Assembly (NCBI GenBank): GCA_023957275.1
Contig: JAMLHF010000026.1
Location: 1 to 57,109 of the forward strand
DNA: 57,109 nucleotides
Direction: 5' to 3'
Source of the DNA: Lentimicrobium sp.
GTDB taxonomy: Bacteria > Bacteroidota > Bacteroidia > Bacteroidales > Lentimicrobiaceae
The translations under genes were made by a program, and so were the position numbers. Positions within the stretch are counted from its first letter, which is position 1. Each line of letters opens with the position of its first letter. Below, piece by piece: positions 38,401-44,879 of this stretch. Below the pieces are notes generated by a model. That model was not told where the DNA came from. It searched no databases and worked only from the letters and a program-made list of their open reading frames with translations.

Positions 38401-38840
38401 GGAACAAAATCGAATTCAAGCACACAGGCATCCAATGTATTGCTGCCGGAAAGCTGATTCAGCGCAACATCGCCGGGCGATCCGGAATCAAAGGATTTTG
38501 AACCTGAGTTATTGGGACCTTTGGAGTTCTGTGCACGGCCGGATGTCAGCAATACTCCTGCATCCACCCCGATATTTGATTCACCGAAAAACCGCCCCCT
38601 GGATAAATCATTCCCGGTGTAGGTAATGTTGGATGTTTCAACACCTTCACCAATAAGATACTGCTGCACCAGGGTAACGGGATCAACGCCTTCAACAACT
38701 GTATATTCCGGTAATATCTGTGCTTCGGAATTATTGAACAAAAGAAATGCAAAGAGAAAAAAAACAGGCAACCTGAGCACGTGGCAGGAAAAACCACGAC
38801 AAGTCAATGGTATCAAATAAAAATAATAATTTCTTTTCAT
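35436..38840 (-). CDS. Choice-of-anchor L, Calx-beta and PKD protein with type B T9SS sorting domain
   Basis: From the ATG at 38838-38840 (preceded by AGGTGAG) the protein is about 1134 residues; a longer start at 38885 lacks a fitting signal peptide. The signal peptide (LPVFFLFAFLLFNNSEAQ) is followed by the choice-of-anchor L domain (~30-315; VDAGVLLTSGRAQNSKG, FKYVFASEEYPEYANSSYND). A Calx-beta-like domain follows (~320-410; GVDYEQIPDSVIIPTGQQE), then several Ig-like repeats rich in CGN-type motifs (~415-835) and three PKD-like domains (~840-1045). The C-terminal CHU_C module carries IPTAFTPNGDGRNDEFRVTG and INIYNRWGALVFTSDN. It is a predicted surface adhesin-like protein exported by T9SS; the ligand is unknown. 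Confidence 0.9.
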   Translation of the reverse strand: MKRNYYFYLIPLTCRGFSCHVLRLPVFFLFAFLLFNNSEAQILPEYTVVEGVDPVTLVQQYLIGEGVETSNITYTGNDLSRGRFFGESNIGVDAGVLLTSGRAQNSKGPNNSGSKSFDSGSPGDVALNQLSGSNTLDACVLEFDFVPQSSLVEFKYVFASEEYPEYANSSYNDVFGFFISGPGIAGPYPAPPGFPDGAKNIAILPELTSPPVYVSINNINNGTSNNGPCEYCQYYVNNGIGNNPTVDKYIQYDGFTTVLVARANVIPCQTYHIKLSVADISDRSYDSGVFLEANSFSSVGVQSSLTFTHAVVDTAVENCNTASLRFRIDNVRSEPFIIHYDLGGTALNGVDYEQIPDSVIIPTGQQEVFVDIIPIVDDLPEPTKVVEIIYNTSFCEYIPDTALIWIKDYPQFELLPSNPQSIECGQSVFIRAGANGGIEPWDYLWNSGNPADTTDIIEVFPLVSTDYIVEVTDVCGNSVEAVIPVEVRGPVAVISQGDEINICLYDDIDLSVEGGTSWLWSTGETTPTINVAPTVNTVYSVTASDDCGNTDYTEILVTVGQPFAEAGEYEGICVGQSVELTANDTPNGVWVWTDMLSGDTYNGRIVTVSPATSRQYCVDVTDNCGNTVTDCTDIEVFQLTANAGTDPVICAGDMAELSGSSSTGSGTFRWTDGTNTYTGQVVQVSPLTTTTYTLTVDDGCEATDEVTVNVNPLPLVTALASVPAICPDESVNLTAAGAVSYEWTALPGDLSLSDPLSANPFALPLETTTYTVTGTDANGCTNTAEVLVQVKERMFADFNISQPAVCEGDEVVITYTGNALDYAAYDWNFDGGSVSGMGQGPLGISWTGPGTKTVSLTVTQEACVSEMVSQTIEVNAMPVAAFSYGITSGCQPLEAEFTSTSTGILGGTTFSWDFGSAGTDAGASVSRSFEQSGIYDVTLTVTNPGGCIDQAVSSGLVEVWPLPEAGFENSPPFASMKNPVINFASTSEGEGLTYTWDPGDGTIVTDSAFSHIYADSGYYQAVLTVENLYGCKDVFEKTIYISPRYALKIPTAFTPNGDGRNDEFRVTGNGVKEYRINIYNRWGALVFTSDNISESWNGRAAGNDTGRGMYVYHIFFRDENDEVSEFTGSIVIVR

Positions 38841-38942
38841 CTCACCTGGCTGGATTTTAAGAAACAGAAAGCGGGCAAACCACAACCTTCTCAGGCTGTA
38901 TCACTTGAAGAAATAAAAGGCTGTTTTATCCCCGGCAGGTGA

Positions 38943-38976
38943 CAAATATAAAAATTATTATAAAGTAAAATACAAA
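38943..38976 (-). promoter_or_regulatory. Promoter for the choice-of-anchor L gene
   Basis: On the minus strand TTTG (38973-38976) and TATATTTG (38943-38950) are separated by 22 bases, near the Bacteroidetes -33/-7 spacing. The leader would be about 95 bases to the ATG at 38840. The rest of the 310-base gap to 39150 is AT-rich, with no other feature seen. Confidence 0.5.
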
Positions 38977-39150
38977 TCCTGTCCGGGTTTCAGTCTTTAC
39001 CCGGAACAAAATTTTCATATTGCTGATTTACAGTAAAATAAAATCATTCTGATAAATTATTTATAAATCATTAACAAAATGAATCCGCCGGTTAAGGCTG
39101 TATTTCCTATCTTTATCCCATTGAAAATAAACCAATCATCATTATAAATA

Positions 39151-40512
39151 ATGGAAAAATTAAACACTTACCTGGAATCCAACAAACAACGATTTCTGGA
39201 TGAATTGTTCGGGCTGATACGCATTCCATCTATCAGTTCAATATCAGAACACAAGCCGGATATGCTCAGGGCTGCCGAATACTGGAAAGCTGCCATTCTG
39301 AAGGCCGGCGCCGACAAGGCCGAGATCATTCCCACCGCCGGCAACCCGGTGGTTTACGGCGAAAAAATTATAGATCCTTCAAAACCCACCGTGCTGGTTT
39401 ACGGACATTACGATGTGATGCCGGTTGACCCGCTCGACCTGTGGAAGAGCCCGCCGTTCGAGCCGGAAATCCGCGACGGTAAAATTTTTGCACGCGGGGC
39501 AGATGATGACAAGGGACAGGCTTTTATGCATGCCAAGGCATTCGAAAGTATGGTCAGCACCGGAACCTTGCCCTGCAATGTAAAATTCATGATCGAAGGC
39601 GAAGAGGAGATAGGCTCCCCGAACCTTGAGAAATTCTGCAGCGACCACAAAGAGATGCTCAAAGCCGACATTATCCTGGTATCGGATACCGGCATGATCG
39701 CCCAGGATATCCCTTCCATCACCGTTGGTCTGCGCGGGCTGGCCTACCTCGAAGTTGAGGTAACCGGGCCAAACCGCGACCTGCACTCCGGATTGTTCGG
39801 GGGCGCTGTAGCCAACCCGATCAACATTCTCTCAAAGATGATCGCTTCGCTGACGGACGAGAACCACCACATCACCATCCCGGGATTCTACGACAAAGTG
39901 CTTGAACTTACGGCTGAAGAGCGCGCTGAAATGGCCAAAGCTCCGTTCAGCCTTGAAGAATACAAGAAAGCCATCGACATCGCTGAAGTTTGCGGCGAAA
40001 AGGGCTACACCACCATGGAACGCACAGGCATCCGGCCAACCCTTGATGTATGCGGCATCTGGGGCGGATATACCGGAGAAGGCGCCAAAACCGTGCTGCC
40101 GTCGAAAGCTTATGCCAAAATATCCATGCGTCTGGTTCCGCACCAGGATCATGAAGAGATTTCAAAATTGTTCGAAGAACATTTCGTGAAAATTGCGCCG
40201 CCCTACGTAAAGGTGAAAGTCACCAACCTGCACGGCGGACAGGGTTATGTATCTCCCACCGATACCAAAGCATATCAGGCCGCCAGCAAAGCCTATGAAA
40301 CCACCTTCGGTAAAAAGCCGGTGCCTGTCCGCAGCGGCGGAAGTATCCCCATCATCTCCACTTTTGAGCGCGTGCTGGGGATCAAATCCATCCTGATGGG
40401 CTTCGGGCTTGAATCGGATGCCATCCATTCACCGAACGAAAATTATCCGCTGTTCAATTTCTACAAGGGAATCGAGACCATCCCCTATTTCTACAAATAC
40501 TACTGCGAATAA
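39151..40512 (+). CDS. M20 family dipeptidase
   Basis: The 453-residue metallopeptidase has the M20 zinc ligands in order: VLVYGHYDVMPVDP (His86), FARGADDDKGQ, IEGEEEIGSPN, VSDTGM and the C-terminal SDAIHSPNE. The dimerisation domain lies between about 200 and 315. The fit is to the carnosinase/CNDP-like dipeptidase branch (LDLWKSPPFEPEIRDGKIF). It probably hydrolyses dipeptides in the cytosol, since no signal peptide is present. It is transcribed alone and ends in a strong bidirectional terminator. Confidence 0.94.
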   Translation: MEKLNTYLESNKQRFLDELFGLIRIPSISSISEHKPDMLRAAEYWKAAILKAGADKAEIIPTAGNPVVYGEKIIDPSKPTVLVYGHYDVMPVDPLDLWKSPPFEPEIRDGKIFARGADDDKGQAFMHAKAFESMVSTGTLPCNVKFMIEGEEEIGSPNLEKFCSDHKEMLKADIILVSDTGMIAQDIPSITVGLRGLAYLEVEVTGPNRDLHSGLFGGAVANPINILSKMIASLTDENHHITIPGFYDKVLELTAEERAEMAKAPFSLEEYKKAIDIAEVCGEKGYTTMERTGIRPTLDVCGIWGGYTGEGAKTVLPSKAYAKISMRLVPHQDHEEISKLFEEHFVKIAPPYVKVKVTNLHGGQGYVSPTDTKAYQAASKAYETTFGKKPVPVRSGGSIPIISTFERVLGIKSILMGFGLESDAIHSPNENYPLFNFYKGIETIPYFYKYYCE

Positions 40513-40531
40513 GCATAAGCTGGTATATGAC

Positions 40532-40565
40532 AAAAGCCTTCCCCGTTTTTAAGGGAAGGCTTTTT
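40532..40565. terminator. Bidirectional Rho-independent terminator
   Basis: The perfect twelve-pair stem AAAAGCCTTCCC/GGGAAGGCTTTT encloses a nine-base loop, with a T-tract on the right for the plus strand and an A-tract on the left giving four T on the minus strand. It separates the M20 dipeptidase from the convergent SGNH hydrolase gene. Confidence 0.9.
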
Positions 40566-40681
40566 ATTTCAGGAAATCCTGTAAGTTGTGTTTCCTGTCA
40601 CCGAAACAGCATGATTGCATACCGATATACAGGACGATGCGGCTCAGTAACTGATTCACCGCTGTGATGACCCGAACCAGG

Positions 40682-41602
40682 TCAAGGCAATAAAAATTTT
40701 CCCGTTATCCGGAAATCAGGATCGCGGAAAAGCCTGAAAAAATAGATACCGGAGGGAAGGTTCAAAAGGCTGACAGAAGTCCGCCCATGGCCGGCAAGCC
40801 GTTCCTTTAATACCAAGCCGCCATTGATCTTATAAATTTGAATTTCAGCACTTTCCGTTAAATTGCCGATTGACAGGGATTTATCCTGTACAAACCATTC
40901 CGGAACGAAAACCGCAAAAGGCTCTTCAGGGATACTTAATTCCCGAGTTACTTTTTTCATGATTTCATCTACCCACAGGCTGTACATCAGGCCGCTGGGG
41001 TGAAGTCCGTCACCTGCAATCAAAGCAGGATTCGACAGGCCATTCCGGCTGATGGGCGTTATGTCGATATAAGTTACGCCAAATAAGGCGCTGATGTTTC
41101 TGTTAACCTGATTGAATGCATCTATCTGCTGACTGATGGCCGGATTTCCGTTGCCAAAAGGGGTATAAGCGTAATCGGGAATGGAAAGCACAAAAACCCG
41201 TGCGGGGTTGTATCCGGCAAGGGCAATGGCCTGGCTCAGCAGGTCTTCAAACTCAGGGGCATAAGCCTGGGGAGTGCCGCCCTGATACTGGTTATTCACC
41301 CCGATCAGCAGCGATACCAGGTTAAACCCGTTAAGCGGCATTTGCTGGTTGATGGCATTTTTCAGGTTGTCGGTTCTCCATCCTGTCTGGGCAATAATGC
41401 GCAGTTCGCCAGTTTGAAATCCACTCCCGGATAAAGCATTCATCAGTTGAACCGGCCACCGCTCATTTTCCGGCACACCCTGCCCGATGGTGTATGAATC
41501 ACCCAGTGCCAGAAAATTAACCGGTTCTGAAATTTTTATGGTCTGGCCTCTGCTGCCTGAAATGAAAAATAAAATGGAAAATATGACAAACGCGGTCTTC
41601 AT
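40682..41602 (-). CDS. Secreted SGNH/GDSL hydrolase with T9SS type A-like C-terminus
   Basis: The 306-residue protein has a signal peptide (MKTAFVIFSILFFISGSRGQ). The SGNH fold shows block I NFLALGDSYTIGQG (Ser36), block III SLLIGVNNQYQG and block V AGDGLHPSGLMY with the Asp/His pair. The last ~70 residues (LSIGNLTESAEIQIYKING, then SLLNLPSGIYFFRLF) match the shape of a type A T9SS sorting domain, though the usual YPNP start is missing. The family includes lipases, esterases and carbohydrate deacetylases; the substrate is unknown. It is predicted to be secreted or surface bound. Confidence 0.87.
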   Translation of the reverse strand: MKTAFVIFSILFFISGSRGQTIKISEPVNFLALGDSYTIGQGVPENERWPVQLMNALSGSGFQTGELRIIAQTGWRTDNLKNAINQQMPLNGFNLVSLLIGVNNQYQGGTPQAYAPEFEDLLSQAIALAGYNPARVFVLSIPDYAYTPFGNGNPAISQQIDAFNQVNRNISALFGVTYIDITPISRNGLSNPALIAGDGLHPSGLMYSLWVDEIMKKVTRELSIPEEPFAVFVPEWFVQDKSLSIGNLTESAEIQIYKINGGLVLKERLAGHGRTSVSLLNLPSGIYFFRLFRDPDFRITGKFLLP

Positions 41603-41708
41603 TCCTGTTTTATCTGCATAACAAAATCACGGTCATTTTAGTTCAACCTGAAGTGCCCGGTGAATTTTTCACAACAAACAATCAGCACATCCGCAAACAA
41701 TTAATAAC

Positions 41709-41744
41709 AAAAATCCGCCGGAAGACCGGTATGCCTTCAGCGGA
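41709..41744 (-). terminator. Rho-independent terminator downstream of the VCBS-repeat gene
   Basis: On the minus strand TCCGCTGAAG pairs with CTTCCGGCGGA (one bulged base, one T-G pair) around a ten-base loop, followed by TTTTT. It lies about 130 bases after the stop of the VCBS-repeat gene and before the SGNH hydrolase gene. Confidence 0.6.
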
Positions 41745-41877
41745 CAACCTTCAATTAAATAAAAGAAAGCTTCAGATAAAGCGGGTATTTTCTGATCGGA
41801 AATCAGCCGGAAAAGATTTCAGACCGGAATAAATGCAGCGGAATGATATTTCTCCGGAACAGCGGCACCGGATTTTG

Positions 41878-43605
41878 TTACTTCACAAATTTCCATGTCC
41901 ATTGTTTCCCTTCCGCGAGCACACGAATCACATAGAGTCCGGAGGTGAGGTTCCGAACAGAAAATTCAAGGTTATTACCTGAAAAATGGCGGGCTTCATG
42001 GATTCTTCCTTCAGAACCGACCAGATAAGCCTCTCCCCCGCTTACCGGCAGGAAATTGACCATTATTATGCCATGCTGCAACATCAGTTCGGGCACTTGC
42101 AGCGGTTGATGGGCGGCAGGTGTGCTAAGAACTTCAAAACTGCCTTCATCCGAAAAGGCAGAACCTGCATAAGCCTGATCAATGGCCTGAACCCTGAAAT
42201 AATAAGTTCCGGGCTCCAGGTCGCGAAATATCATAAAATCGTTTTGTCCGGTATTACCGGTGGCCGGTATGCTGCGGTTGCCGGTAGCAGGGTCGGACAA
42301 GGGAGAAATCACATCAATACTCCCGGGCGAAGAACCCATCATCACATTATACGTTATGCTGTTTTGCGGGCTTTGCGCGTCGGTGGAGCGGGCCCAGCTG
42401 ATTACCGCATAATTGCCCGAAACATAAGTATAGAGATTACCGGGAACCGAAGGCGGGGTATTGGGCTGAAAATTACCGCTTAGCAGGTCGTTGCGGTAAA
42501 ACCGGGTGGTATGACCGGTCGAAATGCCCGTTAATACCAGATCGTAATCCCCGTCGTTATCAAAATCTCCCCAGGCAGAGGCGGCCCTTTCGGCGTAGGA
42601 GAGCCCGGCCGGGAATTCATTAAAGCTTCCGGCGCCGTTGTTTTCATAGAGTCGCGTGGCAGCATTCCCGCAACCGGCGTTTTGTCCGGCTATCATAATA
42701 TCGAGATCCCCGTCATTATCATAATCAATCCAGTCGGCCGGGCCGAGCGCCGTACCGACCAGCCCGGCATTGGCGAAACTGAATGTGTTATCGCCGTTGT
42801 TACGGTAAACGTATGATACCGGCATCAGCGAAACGTCCTTGCCTGTAATCAGGATATCGAGGTAGCCATCATTGTCGGCATCGCCCCAACGGGCATCGCC
42901 TCCTACCGCGCCTTCAATCTGTGTTTCAAGCCGGGTAAAAACACCTTCCTGATTCATGTATATATAAACCTCGGCAACAAGACCGGCATCACCGGCCATC
43001 AGCAGGTCAGGATCACCATCGTTGTCGAAGTCGCCCCAGGCAAGGGCCGGCGTGTTCATCCCCACCAGCCCGGCTTCATCAGGGCTAAAGGTGCCATCAC
43101 CGTTATTGGTGTAAAGATGGGTCTGCCAGTTGCCTGAAATGACCAGATCAGGATAGCCGTCATGATTATAGTCGGCCCAGGCCAGGTCGCCACCGGCTCC
43201 GGGGTTGTAAAAACCGGCCGGAACAAGCCCGAACAGGAAATTACCCGTATTGCGGTAGAGCAATGTTTTACTGCCGTCAAAATCAACACCGGTGATCACC
43301 ACATCCGGCAAACCGTCAAGATCATAATCAGACACTGCCATGGCACAGTTTTCGAGGGCTGAGATACCGCTCTCCACCGCCACAAACTGTCCGGCATCGT
43401 TGCGGTAAACAGCCGCAAACGGGCTATAGGTGTTGTCCTGCCCGGCGAGGATCAGATCCAGATCATTGTCATTGTCGAAATCGGCGAAGGCAACCGCACC
43501 ACGGCCAATCCCCGGCAAACCGGAGCTGATATTGACAAAAGGCTGAGCATAAGCTTCTGAAATGGTCAGAATAAGTATAAGAAGGAATACTGTCGGTCGT
43601 TCCAT
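41878..43605 (-). CDS. FG-GAP/VCBS repeat protein with FN3 and T9SS type A sorting domain
   Basis: From the ATG at 43603-43605 the protein is 575 residues; an upstream in-frame Met at 43671 is rejected because the signal peptide (MERPTVFLLILILTISEAYAQ) begins here. Seven repeats carry the calcium-binding-like core DxDNDxDxDL (FADFDNDNDLDLILAG, SDYDLDGLPDVVITG, WADYNHDGYPDLVISG and four more), giving a seven-bladed integrin-like propeller at ~25-370. An FN3 domain (~375-480) and a type A sorting C-terminus (ending WTWKFVK) follow. It is probably a T9SS-exported surface protein; no enzyme site is visible. Confidence 0.9.
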   Translation of the reverse strand: MERPTVFLLILILTISEAYAQPFVNISSGLPGIGRGAVAFADFDNDNDLDLILAGQDNTYSPFAAVYRNDAGQFVAVESGISALENCAMAVSDYDLDGLPDVVITGVDFDGSKTLLYRNTGNFLFGLVPAGFYNPGAGGDLAWADYNHDGYPDLVISGNWQTHLYTNNGDGTFSPDEAGLVGMNTPALAWGDFDNDGDPDLLMAGDAGLVAEVYIYMNQEGVFTRLETQIEGAVGGDARWGDADNDGYLDILITGKDVSLMPVSYVYRNNGDNTFSFANAGLVGTALGPADWIDYDNDGDLDIMIAGQNAGCGNAATRLYENNGAGSFNEFPAGLSYAERAASAWGDFDNDGDYDLVLTGISTGHTTRFYRNDLLSGNFQPNTPPSVPGNLYTYVSGNYAVISWARSTDAQSPQNSITYNVMMGSSPGSIDVISPLSDPATGNRSIPATGNTGQNDFMIFRDLEPGTYYFRVQAIDQAYAGSAFSDEGSFEVLSTPAAHQPLQVPELMLQHGIIMVNFLPVSGGEAYLVGSEGRIHEARHFSGNNLEFSVRNLTSGLYVIRVLAEGKQWTWKFVK

Positions 43606-43864
43606 ACGGGCAGAGAGTTTTGAGGCTGTGAAAATACAATTATTCGGGAAATTATATGTAAATATTAACATAACTAACCAACAGAATACCGGCAGGACAC
43701 AACCTTATAATCGTGTTTGTCTGTTAGTTATACAAAATCCTTAAAATCGGGCATGAAAAAAAATATCCTATTACAAATAATTAAATGTATTGCATCAATT
43801 AAACCAAGCTGCAGTATGCTTGTTGTTCATAAAATCTGAACAACAATTTTTATAAAAACATATT

Positions 43865-44659
43865 ATGGAAACAGCAATCAACATATCCCCGGAAACTGAA
43901 AAAATCACCAACGCAGCATGCGGTTGCGGGTCAGGTGGTTGCGGCTGTCACCCGGGAGCCGCAGAGCCGCTTGAAACGGACGCCAATGTTCCGGCCAGGT
44001 TTCAGGTTATTCAGCAGGGTGACCGCATCGTGGAGTTCGGGTCAGGCACCGGCAGCGATGCAATCATCATGGCCCGCCTCACAGGCATCAGCGGCAAAGT
44101 AACCGGCATTGACCACTCGCCCGAAAACATCAGGGCAGCCCAGCGCCTGCTCGATCAATCGGGTGTCAACAATGTGGAATTCAGGTTTGGGAATATTGAA
44201 GATGCCCCGGTTGCCGATGAAACGGCCGATATCATTTATGCCACCTGTGTTTTTAACCTTCAGCAAAACAGGCAGCGCGTAGCTGATGAAATGTACCGTA
44301 TTGTGAAGCATAACGGCGTTGTTTGCGTTTCAGACTTTGTAATCCTTGAAGATATCCCTGACGGGCTCAGGAAAGAGGCGTCCGCTTTCGCCGGATGCAT
44401 TGCAGGGGCCGAAAAGGTTGATATTTTTATGAACTACTTCAGGAAAACCGGATTCACTGAAGGCGGTATTGTGGAAGTGAACAAGGTGCGGCTGCCCGAC
44501 GAAATGCTCGGAAAATACCTGAGCCAGGGTGAAATGGATGAATACAACGATCTCGACAGCGACAAGGGCATCTTCAGCGTGGTGCTGGTAGTTGAAAAAC
44601 CCGAAACCTGCACCCCCGAAACCTGCTGCCATAACCCGGATAAGCATAAAAATAATTAA
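43865..44659 (+). CDS. ArsM-like SAM-dependent methyltransferase with Cys-rich ends
   Basis: The 264-residue protein has a Cys-rich N-terminus (Cys19, 21, 26, 28 in ACGCGSGGCGCH). A Rossmann SAM-binding motif follows (VEFGSGTGSD, residues 56-65, then VTGIDHSPENI), with two cysteines in the family positions of arsenite methyltransferases: Cys128 in ATCVFNLQ and Cys178 in FAGCIAGAE, 50 residues apart as in known ArsM. The tail CTPETCCHNPDKHKNN adds more thiols. ArsM methylates As(III) to volatile or less toxic forms. The usual YGCG segment just before the SAM motif is absent, so arsenic as substrate is likely but not certain. No arsR or other ars gene is adjacent. Confidence 0.78.
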   Translation: METAINISPETEKITNAACGCGSGGCGCHPGAAEPLETDANVPARFQVIQQGDRIVEFGSGTGSDAIIMARLTGISGKVTGIDHSPENIRAAQRLLDQSGVNNVEFRFGNIEDAPVADETADIIYATCVFNLQQNRQRVADEMYRIVKHNGVVCVSDFVILEDIPDGLRKEASAFAGCIAGAEKVDIFMNYFRKTGFTEGGIVEVNKVRLPDEMLGKYLSQGEMDEYNDLDSDKGIFSVVLVVEKPETCTPETCCHNPDKHKNN

Positions 44660-44750
44660 GTGCGGTTGGTGCGGAGGTCTCCCCTTTATCTGTGACAGAA
44701 GACCTGACAAGCCGGAAGAAGACTTGTTAGGTCAGTTCGTTTATAATACC

Positions 44751-44875
44751 GGTTGGCGCGGACGTCCTCGTCCGTGCCTGTCCCTCACATCCGGTTTGCG
44801 CGGACGTCCTCGTCCGTGCCTGCCCCATACACCAACTGTGACGGTTGGCGCGGACGTCCTCGTCCGTGCCTGTCC
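44751..44875. repeat. Three tandem 33-base hairpin repeats (REP-like)
   Basis: Copies start at 44751, 44793 and 44843. Copies 1 and 3 are identical over 33 bases; copy 2 differs at two positions. Each contains the inverted pair GCGCGGACG/CGTCCGTGC with loop TCCT (stems at 44756-44777, 44798-44819 and 44848-44869), where one G-T pair breaks strict palindromy. They lie between the convergent ArsM-like and dsbD genes, the last copy ending five bases before the dsbD stop. This resembles REP-type intergenic repeats and may act as a two-way terminator or RNA-stabilising element. No other copy was noticed in the window. Confidence 0.88.
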
Positions 44876-44879
44876 GTTA

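Noticed and set aside
39110-39117. TATCTTTA upstream of the M20 dipeptidase as a promoter
   Set aside because: One mismatch to TAnnTTTG and no -33 partner; too weak in AT-rich DNA.
44751-44875. CRISPR-like array (three repeats)
   Set aside because: Connecting segments are only 9 and 17 bases, unequal, and no cas genes are nearby; each repeat is a compact hairpin of REP type.
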